From the NCBI GenBank assembly GCA_040755835.1, contig JBFMAB010000017.1, positions 1 through 64,000 on the forward strand: a stretch of DNA of 64,000 nt. The letters run 5' to 3'. Under the pieces are notes generated by a model. It was given only the letters and a program-made list of their open reading frames with translations. It was not told where the DNA came from and did not search any database. Below are positions 52,539-61,497 of this stretch, piece after piece. The translations under genes and the position numbers were made by a program. Positions within the stretch are counted from its first letter, which is position 1. Each line of letters opens with the position of its first letter. Source of the stretch: JADLDB01 sp040755835. Its GTDB lineage: Bacteria > Myxococcota > Myxococcia > Myxococcales > Myxococcaceae.

Positions 52539-52983
52539 GGCCGCGCACATCCTCCCCCCATCGTTGGGTGTGGTCCATGGGGAACGTGGCAGCCGGTGGT
52601 GTGGCGGAGCCGTGCTCCAGACATGGAGCGGCAGTCGGTGCTTAGCCGGCGGAGACGCAAATGCTGCACCACCCTCGGGCCACGCCGTGAGTTGGTGACG
52701 AGGGCTGATCCAGACTGATCTGGGTCAATCCCTCGCCCGCTCGCTGATCAAGTCTCGGTGGTGCGGCCGGTTGTCGCACGGGAGGCGCCGCCGTTTCTAA
52801 TAATGCATCGTAACAAGTGAAGCTATTCTGCGCGAACGCAGGATGTGCGCGGGTCCGGAATCGAGCGGCGAGAAGACCAGCGCAATTCCCGCCGGTTACC
52901 GCAAGGATTTGATTTTGCAAAGGGCCGCCCCAATCGTCTGGACGGGGTCGTTCATCGCAGTGTCGGCAACGAGGGAAGCAACC
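52539..52983. promoter_or_regulatory. 445-base divergent control region
   Basis: No gene supported. It lies between the Pro-rich membrane protein (minus) and the decaheme cytochrome (plus) and includes the most AT-rich stretch of the neighbourhood at about 52793-52835 (TTTCTAATAATGCATCG), a likely promoter area for the cytochrome. GAGGGAAG lies 6 bases before the ATG at 52984. I looked for a GEMM (c-di-GMP or cGAMP) riboswitch here, given the downstream cytochrome, and found no convincing match. Confidence 0.4.
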
Positions 52984-55812
52984 ATGAGAGAGATGCGACG
53001 GGTTCTGGTGGCGGCAGCGGCCATCGTGGTGGCGGCGTGTAGCGGACCCCCGGGCAAGGATGGTCAGGACGGGCAGCCCTGCACCGTGAAGAACAACAAC
53101 GACGGGACCGCGACCATTACGTGTCCCGACGGCAGCTCGGTGACGGTGGCCAACGGCACCGACGGCACCAACGGTTTGAATGGCACGAACGGAACGAATG
53201 GGACCAACGGCATGGACGGCACGTCGTGCTCCGTGGCCGATGGTCCCGACGCGGGCCTCAAGACGATCTCCTGCACCGATGGCACCTCGGTCATCGTGTC
53301 CGACGGCCGGAACGGCGTCGACGCGAACACCTTCACCGACTACTCGCTGATGACGGCCTTCGAGCTCCAGCAGACGGACTTCGCCGTCACCATCCAGAGC
53401 GTCTCGAACGATCCGAAGCCGGTGGTGCAGTTCACCGTGCGCGACGCCAAGGGCAGAGGCGTCACGAAGATCCCGCCCAACTACTTCTCGGGCATCGCGC
53501 TCCTGCAACTCGTGCCGGGCAACCCGACGACCGGCGGCAACGGCGTGGCGCTCGACACCTGGATCAGCCACATCGCGAACTGCGCGACCTGCACCTCGAG
53601 CACCGAGACGGCCAACGCCACCACCCTCGTGGACCACGGCAACGGCACGTACACCTACACGTTCCAAAAGGACGTGGTGAACCCGACTGCGTATGACGGC
53701 GGCATGGCCGTCGCCGGCGTCGCGTTCGACGCGAACGCGGTGCACCGCTTCGCGATGCGCCTGTCGGTGTCAGGCAACGCTTTCCGCCCAGTGGACGTGA
53801 CCTACGACTACATCCCCGCGACCGGCGCCAACGTCGACGGCCAGAACGACAAGGTCAACACCGACAACTGCCTGACGTGCCACAACCAGTGGCGCGCGGG
53901 CCCGCTGAACATCGGCGGCGCGACCCCGTTCCACGGCGGCACCCGCTACGACGTTCGCTACTGCGTCGTGTGCCACAATGATCAGCGCAAGTTCGCGGGC
54001 AACAACATCGCGGGCAACGCGGTCATCGCCGAGCCGACGATCGACTCGCAGGGCAATATGACGCCGCCTCCGGGCCGCACCAACATCGCCGTGTTGCGGG
54101 GCGAGGCGATCATCAACCTGCCGGTCTTCGTCCACAAGATCCACGCGGGCGAGCACCTGTCGCTCAAGGGCAACTACGCGGGGCTCGGCACTGAGATCAA
54201 CGAGTTCATGTTCCCGCAGGACGTGCGGAACTGCACCAAGTGCCACTCGAACGCGGCCAGGGCGGACAACTGGAAGAGCAAGCCCAGCCGCCGCGCCTGC
54301 GGTGCGTGCCACGACAACGTGAACTTCGCGACCGGCCAGGGCCACAGCCCGTCGAACCTGGCGCAGCCAAACGACAACAGCTGCACCATGTGCCACAACG
54401 CCGACTTCATCGCGGCCAAGCACCTCGCGGTGGCGCCTCCCGACCCGAACAACGCGTACGCGGGCGGCACGAACAACAACACCAACGCCTCGTACATCGC
54501 CAACGTGAACAACCCGCCGCCTGGCGTGCGCCTGTTCCAGTACGATCTCAAGTCGGTGACGGCGGTCGCGGCGGGTGACGGCGGCGTCAACCCGCAGGTC
54601 GTCTTCCGCTTCGTCGAGAACGACGCCGGCGTGGTGTTCAACACGTACGACGGTGGCGCGAACAGCAACCTGCTCGACAACTTCGTCGGCGCGCCGTCTG
54701 TGTACTGTGCCTGGGCCATGCCGCAGGACGGCATCGCCGAGCCGGCGGACTTCAACGCGTCGGCCAGCGCCTACCTGCGCAACGTGTGGGCGACGGGCAC
54801 GGGCGGGACGATGACGGGCCCGGACTCGACCGGCTACTACACGGTGAAGCTCACCACGACGCTGCCGCCGACCGCGAAGATGCTGACCTGCGGCATCGGC
54901 TACACGTACAGCCTGTCGTCGACCCAGCCGTTCACCCAGACGGACGTCCCGGGCTACCCGTACAACGCCAACAAGACGGGCGGCATCTCGGCGCCTCCGC
55001 GCAACGTGTGGCGCGTGGCCACGGGCTACACCGGCCGTCGCGGCGCGTCGAACTCGGGCAGCACGACGGGCCAGATCGCTCAGGCAAACAAGTGCAACGC
55101 GTGCCACAACGAGTTGGGCGTCTCACCGACGTACCACGCGGGGCAGCGCAACGACGCGGCGACGTGCTCGTTCTGCCACACGCCGAACCGCACCAGCAGC
55201 GGCTGGACCGCGGGCTCCACCAGCTTCGTCCACGCGATCCACGCGGCGACGCGTCGCACGGTGCCGTACAACTGGCACGCGGTGGCCGAGACCACGTCGG
55301 AAGGTACGTCGGTGCGCGGCTTCTTCGGTGTCGAGTACCCGGGCCGCCTCAACTACTGCGAGACGTGCCACACACCGGGCTACTACGACTTCAGCGCGAG
55401 CTGGTACACCTCGAACGGTGGCGCCAACATGGACAAACGCCTGATGCAGACGGTCGGCCAGGGCACGTATGACGCCGTGACCCCGACTTCCGACGGTGGC
55501 GTGCCCTCGCTCTTCTACTCCGTGTCACCGTACGTCGATTCGACGGGCGCGACGAACTACGGCGCCGGCTACAGCTACAACGCCGGCACGCAGGTCATCA
55601 CCAACGCGGCAGCCACCACGCTGGTCATCTCGCCCATCGCGACGACCTGCTTCGGTTGCCACGACTCGGACGCGGCGAAGCTCCACATGGAGAACAACGG
55701 CGCGACGATCTACGGCCCGCGCTCCGCCGCGGCGAACAACGTCGAGCAGTGCATGATCTGCCACGGCCCCGGACGGTCCGCTGCGATCAAGGACGTGCAC
55801 TACAACCGCTAG
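52984..55812 (+). CDS. OmcA/MtrC-family decaheme c-type cytochrome
   Basis: A 942-residue lipoprotein (lipobox VVAAC). Ten CxxCH heme sites are visible: CLTCH, CVVCH, CTKCH, CGACH, CTMCH, CNACH, CSFCH, CETCH, CFGCH and CMICH. This is the OmcA/MtrC family of outer-surface cytochromes that pass electrons to minerals or other extracellular acceptors. Just after the lipid anchor is a collagen-like tract (GPPGKDGQDGQP and GTNGTNGTNG). No MtrA or MtrB is adjacent. A strong terminator follows at 55837-55871. ATG 52993 is an alternative start. Confidence 0.93.
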   Translation: MREMRRVLVAAAAIVVAACSGPPGKDGQDGQPCTVKNNNDGTATITCPDGSSVTVANGTDGTNGLNGTNGTNGTNGMDGTSCSVADGPDAGLKTISCTDGTSVIVSDGRNGVDANTFTDYSLMTAFELQQTDFAVTIQSVSNDPKPVVQFTVRDAKGRGVTKIPPNYFSGIALLQLVPGNPTTGGNGVALDTWISHIANCATCTSSTETANATTLVDHGNGTYTYTFQKDVVNPTAYDGGMAVAGVAFDANAVHRFAMRLSVSGNAFRPVDVTYDYIPATGANVDGQNDKVNTDNCLTCHNQWRAGPLNIGGATPFHGGTRYDVRYCVVCHNDQRKFAGNNIAGNAVIAEPTIDSQGNMTPPPGRTNIAVLRGEAIINLPVFVHKIHAGEHLSLKGNYAGLGTEINEFMFPQDVRNCTKCHSNAARADNWKSKPSRRACGACHDNVNFATGQGHSPSNLAQPNDNSCTMCHNADFIAAKHLAVAPPDPNNAYAGGTNNNTNASYIANVNNPPPGVRLFQYDLKSVTAVAAGDGGVNPQVVFRFVENDAGVVFNTYDGGANSNLLDNFVGAPSVYCAWAMPQDGIAEPADFNASASAYLRNVWATGTGGTMTGPDSTGYYTVKLTTTLPPTAKMLTCGIGYTYSLSSTQPFTQTDVPGYPYNANKTGGISAPPRNVWRVATGYTGRRGASNSGSTTGQIAQANKCNACHNELGVSPTYHAGQRNDAATCSFCHTPNRTSSGWTAGSTSFVHAIHAATRRTVPYNWHAVAETTSEGTSVRGFFGVEYPGRLNYCETCHTPGYYDFSASWYTSNGGANMDKRLMQTVGQGTYDAVTPTSDGGVPSLFYSVSPYVDSTGATNYGAGYSYNAGTQVITNAAATTLVISPIATTCFGCHDSDAAKLHMENNGATIYGPRSAAANNVEQCMICHGPGRSAAIKDVHYNR

Positions 55813-55828
55813 CACGTCGAGAGACGTG
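55813..55828 (+). other. Small hairpin CACGTC-GAGA-GACGTG
   Basis: A 6-bp perfect stem with a GNRA-type GAGA loop directly after the cytochrome stop. It may protect the mRNA 3' end or add to termination. Confidence 0.4.
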
Positions 55829-55836
55829 AAGTGATG

Positions 55837-55871
55837 GAGGAGGGGCGGGTGACCGCCCCTCCTCTTTTTTT
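55837..55871 (+). terminator. Rho-independent terminator of the decaheme cytochrome
   Basis: GAGGAGGGGCGG at 55837-55848, loop GTGA, perfect complement CCGCCCCTCCTC at 55853-55864, then seven T. A textbook intrinsic terminator. Confidence 0.95.
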
Positions 55872-56043
55872 CGGGCGAGAAGGCGCCTGGCGCGGCCGTC
55901 GTCGGACGATCCGGGCGTAACCTCCTCGCGGATCCAGACGACCTTGGGGCGGGAGGAGGGACACGGGTCCGGAACAGGCGGGCAGGCCCCGTCGAACGCC
56001 GCGCGACCAGACGCGAGCCGCGAGGGACGTCATCCTTCGGACA

Positions 56044-56080
56044 AAGAAAAGCCCCGGAGACCACGACGGCCTCCGGGGTT
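56044..56080 (-). terminator. Rho-independent terminator of the tRNA operon
   Basis: On the minus strand CCCCGGAG (56071-56078 complement) pairs with CTCCGGGG (56052-56059 complement), 8 bp, followed by TTTTCTTT. It lies 9 bases after tRNA-Asp. Confidence 0.85.
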
Positions 56081-56088
56081 CCCTTCTG

Positions 56089-56162
56089 CGAGGAGTAGGG
56101 GACTTGAACCCCTGACCTCCGGCGTGACAGGCCGGCGTTCTAACCAGCTGAACTAACTCCCC
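56089..56162 (-). tRNA. tRNA-Asp (GTC)
   Basis: A 74-base cloverleaf read on the minus strand: acceptor GGGGAGT with ACTCCTC, discriminator G, D arm GTTCAGCTGGTTAGAAC, anticodon loop CTGTCAC (GTC) with stem GCCGGC-type pairs, T arm CAGGGGTTCAAGTCCCCT. The discriminator G73 and GTC anticodon give Asp. CCA is not encoded. It lies 18 bases downstream of tRNA-Val. Confidence 0.95.
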
Positions 56163-56180
56163 AAACCAACTTCCCTGCTG

Positions 56181-56252
56181 TGGGCGGAACAGGTTTCGAA
56201 CCTGTGACCCTCGCCTTGTAAGGGCGACGCTCTACCGCTGAGCTATCCGCCC
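56181..56252 (-). tRNA. tRNA-Val (TAC)
   Basis: A 72-base cloverleaf on the minus strand: acceptor GGGCGGA with TCCGCCC, discriminator A, D arm GCTCAGCGGTAGAGC, anticodon loop CTTACAA (TAC), T arm ACAGGTTCGAAACCTGT. It is the first of the pair, followed by tRNA-Asp and a shared terminator. No CCA encoded. Confidence 0.95.
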
Positions 56253-56703
56253 CGCGAAGCGCGCGCGGCTTGTACGGAAGCGCGACCACCGTGTCAATAC
56301 CGAAAAGGGGGACGGTCCGGGCTCCGGAGCCTGACGACGCGGGGCTGGCGGGGTGGAGGGGGCTCGCCGGCGTCGAAGCGCGCCGCGGAGAGGGGGCCCA
56401 GTCCGGGCTGCTCGGGCGCGGGGACGACGCGACTGGCGGGCCGCGAAGCCACGATGCGCGGGTGCCTCGCCCCACCGTCGGAGTGCGTCTCCGGTCACGG
56501 CCACAGGTCCGACTTTCGTCGATGTCGGTGTCGCCGTCGCCGCGCCCGGGAAGGTTGCGCTGCGGCCGGCCTCTCCCGCCTGCTGCCTCGCGGAGGTCGT
56601 GGCGGTGTCGGGCACGTCACGAGACCCGTGAGGAGGCCCGGGGCTGCAGGCCCGCCTCGCGCGGCGAGCGGGCCCGCGGAGTGCGTCTCATCCGGCGGCG
56701 GCG
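56253..56703. other. Intergenic region upstream of tRNA pair
   Basis: No gene supported between the tRNA-Val 5' end and the end of the repeat lipoprotein gene. Open frames here are all low-complexity shadows. It must contain the tRNA promoter reading leftward near 56260-56300 (I see only a weak GTGTCAATA-type AT-richer patch at about 56289-56305), and presumably the terminator of the converging lipoprotein gene, which I could not identify. Confidence 0.4.
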
Positions 56704-59415
56704 TCAGGGCACGACTTCGCCGATGTTCGTCCCGCCGGAGAAGCCGTCGAGCGAGCCGTTCGCGTCGCCGTAGCAGAAGCTGCCGCCGTCCACGGTGTAC
56801 CGGAGCGTGTACCGCGTACCCACGCCGGCGTCCGGCAGCGTGGCCGCGTACTCGTTGTCGTTCCCCGCCGTCACGTTGAACGCCGCGGGTTGCCAGCGCC
56901 ACGCCAGGCCGGGATCCTCTGCCTCGGCGCCCAGGCCCAGCTCCGCCACGATGGGCGCGTTCGCGTTCGGCGTCAGGCCTGGCTCGTAGAGCCGGCCGTA
57001 GATCGTCGTGCCGATGCTGGCCGTGAACGGGAATTGCAGATTGCACCAGTCGAAGTCGGTGTGGGGCGTCACCGTCACGTCGTACTGTTGCGTCGGCTCG
57101 TAGCCGCCCACGTCGCTGCCGTTCAAGTCGCAGTACGTCCACGTCGCGCCGTCGTCGAGGCTGGCCCGGCCCGCCAGCGCGCGGTTGCCCGTGTACGCGG
57201 GGAAGAAGGTCAGCGCCCACTCCTCCTCGTTCATCGCCTGGTCGCTCGAGAATACGGCGTCGCGCCAGCCCCACAGCGCGCTCGTGCTGGCGTTGGTGCC
57301 CTGCGGGCCCACGCCCAGCTGAACGCGCAGGTTGGGGCTCGCGCCCGCGTTCCCCGACACGCCGGGGATCACCACGCGCACCGCGCCCGACAGCGGGCCG
57401 CCGCTCGCCACCGAGAAGGCCGACGGCGTCATCAACCGGCAGGCGCTGATGCTCACGCTCTGCACCGACAGGCGCCCGGCCTGCGAGGACTGGTAGCCGT
57501 TCGTGAGGCCGTCGCGATCGCAGTACACCCACCTCTGGTTGTTCACCCGGGCGCGGAAGGCGACGTCGCGCACGCCGGTCGTCGAGGGCGCGGTCAGCGA
57601 GCCGCGCCAGGTGTCGGCCGGGCCCTGGTCCGTGTCGAAGGTCGCCGCCGTCCAGCCCGTCCACGTCGCCGGCGCCGTCCCGGTCGCGCCGAAGCCGAGC
57701 TCGACGTCCACGCCCGCACCCTGACCCGTGCCGCTCGTCACCGCGGGCACGGTCACGTCCACCTTCCACGGCTGGCTCATCGCGTTCGGCGCCAGCGTCT
57801 GCGTGGCGTTGGTGGCCGACAGCACGCACTCGGTCACGTCGAGCGCCTGCGCCGTCAGCACGCCGGCCTGCGCGGCCTGGAACCCGTTCTCGCTGCCGTC
57901 GAGATCGCAGTACACCCACGGGCCGCCGGTGACGCGGAAGCGCCAGGCGTACACGTACGCGCCCGGCGCGGGCCCGGTGAGGCGGCCCTGGTACTCGTCG
58001 CCGCCGCCGGCCACGTCGACGTTGAACGTGGTCGCCGACGTCCACGTCCAGCTGCCCGTGGTGGGCGCGTCGGCGCCGGGGCCGAAGCCGAGCTCCGCGT
58101 CGATGCCGGCGCCCTGGCCGGCGCCGTCGGTGATGCTGGCGGCGAACACGCGGCCGTAGACGGGCGCGGTGGGCTGGCCCTGCAGGCTGTCCAACGTCGC
58201 GGGGTACTGCAGCGCGCAGCGGTCGATCGCCGGCGCGGTGACTGAGAGGCTGCCGGCCTGCGCCTCGGTGAAGCCCCCGTTCGCCAACCCGTCGGCGTCG
58301 CAGTACGCCCACGGTCCGTCGTCGTGGTTGAAGCGGAAGGCGAACTTGTAGGTGCCCGCGGGGGGCGTGGGCAGCGTCGCTTGGAACTCGTCGTTGGCGC
58401 CGCCGTTGGTGTCCACGTTGAAGGTGGCGTCGCTCCAGGTCCACGTCGCGGGATCGCTGCCCGGCGCGCCGACGCCCAGCTGCCCCTTGATGCCGGCGCC
58501 GGCGTTCGCGCGGTCCGTGACGCCCTGCTTGTAGACCTGTCCGTAGACGACGGGCCCCGTCTGGCCGACGCGCAGGGCGATCACCGGCGGCGCCTCGATT
58601 GCCTCGCCGCCCAGCTTGCACCAGTCGACCGAGGACTTCGTGACGAGCAGCTGCGCGAGCTGCGCCGCCTGCACGCCGTTCGCCGCGCCGTCGCGGTCGG
58701 CGATGGTCCACGCCGCGCCGTCGTTCACGGAGAAGCGGGCCGCGAGGAAGTACGTGACCGGCGCCGCGCCGGGCCCGGGCACCAGCACCGTGCCCGAGTA
58801 GGCGTCCCGCGCGAGATCGCCCGCGGCGCTGCCGTCGGCATCGCCGAGGTACGTCGCGTCGACCCACGTGAAGTCCGATGCCGCCGGCGGAGTGGAGAGC
58901 GTCGTCGCGAAGCCGACCTGCGCGCGCACGCCCAGGCCCTGGCCGAGGCCCACGGTGACGCCGGGCACCTCGACGTTCGCGGAGATCGCCGCGCGCACCA
59001 TCGCCGCGCCGCTGGTGTCGTTCGCGGTGGCCGGGTTCTGCAGCACCGCCTGCGTGATGGTCTTGCTGCTGGCCGGCAGGAAGGTGAAGGCGTCGGGCAG
59101 CGAGCCGGCCTTGCCGTCGGGGTTGGTGACGTGGACCGCCGACGTGCCGGGGGTGGCGACCGCGGGGCTGACGACGGTGAGCTGTCGATTGGACACGAAG
59201 GTGACGTCGGCGCCGATGACGTCGTCGAACTTCACCGTCGCGCCCTGCTGGAAGTTGACGCCGTTCACCGTCACCAGCGTCCCGCCGGTCAGCGGGCCCG
59301 AGTTGGGCGTCACCGAGGTGACGATTGGCGTCGCGGTGCCGCCGTCGGTGTTCGACGGTGAGGGACACCCGAGCAGGGCGAAGGCGGGCAGGGCGAGGAG
59401 GAGGCGTCGGCTCAC
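56704..59415 (-). CDS. Repeat-built lipoprotein with IPT/TIG-like start
   Basis: From GTG 59415 a 903-residue lipoprotein (lipobox FALLGC, SD GGGAG near). Residues ~30-110 form an IPT/TIG immunoglobulin-like domain (ITSVTPNSGPLTGGTLVTVNGVNF-type). About six repeats of ~115 residues follow, each ending with a motif like YCDLDGSENGFQAAQAG; the D-x-D-G-x-x-N pattern suggests a calcium or turn motif. Cysteines are few and fixed, one or two per repeat. It is probably a surface structural protein. The 1113-residue open frame starts upstream without a signal peptide, so the later start is chosen. Confidence 0.85.
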   Translation of the reverse strand: MSRRLLLALPAFALLGCPSPSNTDGGTATPIVTSVTPNSGPLTGGTLVTVNGVNFQQGATVKFDDVIGADVTFVSNRQLTVVSPAVATPGTSAVHVTNPDGKAGSLPDAFTFLPASSKTITQAVLQNPATANDTSGAAMVRAAISANVEVPGVTVGLGQGLGVRAQVGFATTLSTPPAASDFTWVDATYLGDADGSAAGDLARDAYSGTVLVPGPGAAPVTYFLAARFSVNDGAAWTIADRDGAANGVQAAQLAQLLVTKSSVDWCKLGGEAIEAPPVIALRVGQTGPVVYGQVYKQGVTDRANAGAGIKGQLGVGAPGSDPATWTWSDATFNVDTNGGANDEFQATLPTPPAGTYKFAFRFNHDDGPWAYCDADGLANGGFTEAQAGSLSVTAPAIDRCALQYPATLDSLQGQPTAPVYGRVFAASITDGAGQGAGIDAELGFGPGADAPTTGSWTWTSATTFNVDVAGGGDEYQGRLTGPAPGAYVYAWRFRVTGGPWVYCDLDGSENGFQAAQAGVLTAQALDVTECVLSATNATQTLAPNAMSQPWKVDVTVPAVTSGTGQGAGVDVELGFGATGTAPATWTGWTAATFDTDQGPADTWRGSLTAPSTTGVRDVAFRARVNNQRWVYCDRDGLTNGYQSSQAGRLSVQSVSISACRLMTPSAFSVASGGPLSGAVRVVIPGVSGNAGASPNLRVQLGVGPQGTNASTSALWGWRDAVFSSDQAMNEEEWALTFFPAYTGNRALAGRASLDDGATWTYCDLNGSDVGGYEPTQQYDVTVTPHTDFDWCNLQFPFTASIGTTIYGRLYEPGLTPNANAPIVAELGLGAEAEDPGLAWRWQPAAFNVTAGNDNEYAATLPDAGVGTRYTLRYTVDGGSFCYGDANGSLDGFSGGTNIGEVVP

Positions 59416-59538
59416 GGAAGGGCTCCCGGTGCTTGCGTCGAGGCGCCGGAGCCTGCTTGCGACCGGCGGCGGGTTCAAGGGGCTCGCGTGGTGGCCCGGG
59501 CTTCCCCGAGGCCGGCTTTTCGGGTTGAACCCGGCACC

Positions 59539-60639
59539 GTGCGTCCCTTCGTCTCCGCCGCCGTCGTCGCGCTCGCCGCCGGCTGTGTCCACGGTGCCGC
59601 CGCGACGGACACCGCTGCGCCGCCGGCGCCCCGGCAGCCGCTGCGCATGGTGTCGCGCTTCGCCTGGCCGTCGCTCGCGGACACGCGGGTGCAGGTGCAC
59701 CAGCGCAGCCTCCTGAACGGGAGAGCGACGGAGACTTCTCAGGGCCTTTTTCGCCTGACGCACGAGGTGCAGCCCGGCTTCGCCACGGTGAGCCTCGCGC
59801 AGTACGGCGAGCCCGATTCCTCCCTCGAGGTGAAGCCCTTCTCCGTGGAGGTGTCGCGCGACGGGCAGATGCTGACGCTGCCGCCCGCGCGGCCACCGTC
59901 TGCCGTCGACGACAGGCCGTACTCCCACTCGCCGCAGTTCATCTGGAACCTGTGGGTCGCGCTGTGGAACCCCATCGATCTCTACGAAGGCCAGACGATC
60001 GAGTTGCCGAACGACGTCGAGGACGCGGCGCTCGGCCGCCTTCACTTCACCGCGGCCATCACGGGCCTCGGCTGGGTGCCGTGCCAGGCCGCGCCGTCGG
60101 GCTGGTGCCAGCGGCTCCAGGCGAAGTTTCGCCCGGACGCGGCGTCAGTGCTGGCCCTCTTCGACGCGGTGGTGGACGAGAAGAAGCGCCGCCCGGGCGA
60201 GGTCTTTGAGCCGCGCACCGTCGAGTACGACCTCGAGATCCTGAGCGAGCCCGAGACGATGCTGCCGCACCGGCTCGACGTCGCGTTTCACGTCGAGGTG
60301 CTGACCGGCCCGACGCGAACCACGTCGCTGGTGCGCTTCGAGCGGAAGACGACGATGCAGTTCTGGCATATGCAGCGGGTGCCGGCGCCGCCGCCGTCGG
60401 GGCCGCAGCGAGAGCCGCCAGCGAAGGGGCCGCTGCCGACGGAGCAGGTTCAGCGCCCGAAGGCGAATCGCGGCCGCGGCGAGCGCGACGAACGGCTCGA
60501 CTCCCGCCGTGACGTTGCCGATCGGCGTCCCAGCCCTTCGGTGCGCCTGGGAGCCGTCGCCGACCAGCAGCATCCCTCGCCGGGGCAGCTTGCAGCTCAC
60601 CGACGGCACGCGGTCCGCCAACCTGTTCGGCGCTCCTGA
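59539..60639 (+). CDS. Lipoprotein of unknown function
   Basis: From GTG 59539 a 366-residue lipoprotein (VRPFVSAAVVALAAGC). The mature part has alternating strands (RMVSRFAWPSLADTRVQVHQRSL, EVQPGFATVSLAQYGEP) and a Trp-rich middle (FIWNLWVALWNPIDLYEGQTI). The last ~70 residues become Arg/Ala-rich and poorly structured, which could mean a frameshift near 60430 or a natural basic tail. No family is known to me. It starts divergently from the repeat lipoprotein, 123 bases away. Confidence 0.65.
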   Translation: MRPFVSAAVVALAAGCVHGAAATDTAAPPAPRQPLRMVSRFAWPSLADTRVQVHQRSLLNGRATETSQGLFRLTHEVQPGFATVSLAQYGEPDSSLEVKPFSVEVSRDGQMLTLPPARPPSAVDDRPYSHSPQFIWNLWVALWNPIDLYEGQTIELPNDVEDAALGRLHFTAAITGLGWVPCQAAPSGWCQRLQAKFRPDAASVLALFDAVVDEKKRRPGEVFEPRTVEYDLEILSEPETMLPHRLDVAFHVEVLTGPTRTTSLVRFERKTTMQFWHMQRVPAPPPSGPQREPPAKGPLPTEQVQRPKANRGRGERDERLDSRRDVADRRPSPSVRLGAVADQQHPSPGQLAAHRRHAVRQPVRRS

Positions 60640-60646
60640 ATTCGAG

Positions 60647-61486
60647 CTAGCCCTTCACCGCGCCGGCCGTCAGGCCGCCGACCAGGTACTTCTGCAGCGC
60701 GAAGAAGAGCACCATCACCGGCGCCGAGACGATCAGCGCGCCCGCGGCGAAGTGGCCCCACTCGGTCTTGTACTCGCCGACGAAGCGCTGCAGCGCCACC
60801 GGCAGCGTGAAGCGCGCGGCGTCGTTGAGCAGCGTGGCCGCGAGGATGAACTCGTTCCACGCCGTCATGAAGCTGAAGAGCGCCGTCACCGCGAGCGCCG
60901 GGCGGGCGAGCGGCAGGACGATCTTCACGAAGACCTGGCCCGGCGACGCGCCGTCCATGATCGCCGCCTCCTCGAGCTCCTTCGGGATCGTGTCGAAGTA
61001 CCCCTTCAGCATCCACACGCAGAACGGCAGCGAGGTGGTGGCGTAGACGAGCACCAGCCCGCCCCAGGTGTCGATGAGGCCCAGCGCCTGGAGGATCGAG
61101 TACAGCGGCACCAGCATCAACGTGCCGGGGAACATCTGCGTCACCAGGAGCAGCTGCATGCCCGACTGCTTGCCGGGGAAGCGGAAGCGCGACAGCGCGT
61201 AGGCCGCGGTGACGGCGAGCGACAGCCCCACCAGCGTCGTCGCCGCCGACACCACGATGCTCGCGAGCAGCTGCCGGCCGAACAGCCAGCGGCCCTGGGG
61301 ATCGGTCGCGCCCAACACGTCGCGGAAGTGTTCGAACGTGATCGCCTCGGGGATCGGGCTCACCGACAAGGACAGCGACTGCGTGGGCGACAGCGCCATC
61401 TTCAGGACCCACAGCACCGGGTACAGCGTGACCACGCACACCACCGCGAGGCCGGCGTGCAGCGCGAACAGCTTCCAGCGGGGCAT
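60647..61486 (-). CDS. Sugar ABC permease, MalG-type
   Basis: From ATG 61486 a 279-residue inner-membrane permease with six helices. The EAA loop ELEEAAIMDGASPGQVFVKIVLPLARPALA identifies it as a binding-protein-dependent sugar permease of the MalG class, and PFCVWMLKGYFDTIP lies before it. TTG 61501 (overlapping the preceding stop, GAGGAGG 4 bases upstream) is an alternative start. It is last of the MalK-MalEF-MalG operon. Confidence 0.92.
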   Translation of the reverse strand: MPRWKLFALHAGLAVVCVVTLYPVLWVLKMALSPTQSLSLSVSPIPEAITFEHFRDVLGATDPQGRWLFGRQLLASIVVSAATTLVGLSLAVTAAYALSRFRFPGKQSGMQLLLVTQMFPGTLMLVPLYSILQALGLIDTWGGLVLVYATTSLPFCVWMLKGYFDTIPKELEEAAIMDGASPGQVFVKIVLPLARPALAVTALFSFMTAWNEFILAATLLNDAARFTLPVALQRFVGEYKTEWGHFAAGALIVSAPVMVLFFALQKYLVGGLTAGAVKG

Positions 61487-61497
61487 CACGCGCGCGC

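Noticed and set aside
52539..52983. GEMM-type c-di-GMP/cGAMP riboswitch upstream of the decaheme cytochrome
   Set aside because: Only scattered fragments such as GCAAAGG and GGTTACCG are present; the conserved core and tetraloop-receptor order could not be laid out.
56253..56703. Possible small RNA or gene between tRNA-Val and the repeat lipoprotein
   Set aside because: No promoter-terminator pair or conserved structure could be laid out.
60145..60621. Minus-strand open frame opposite the end of the lipoprotein at 59539
   Set aside because: It begins plausibly (MADRVPSVSCKLPRRG) but becomes low-complexity Arg/His, and is antisense to a supported gene.
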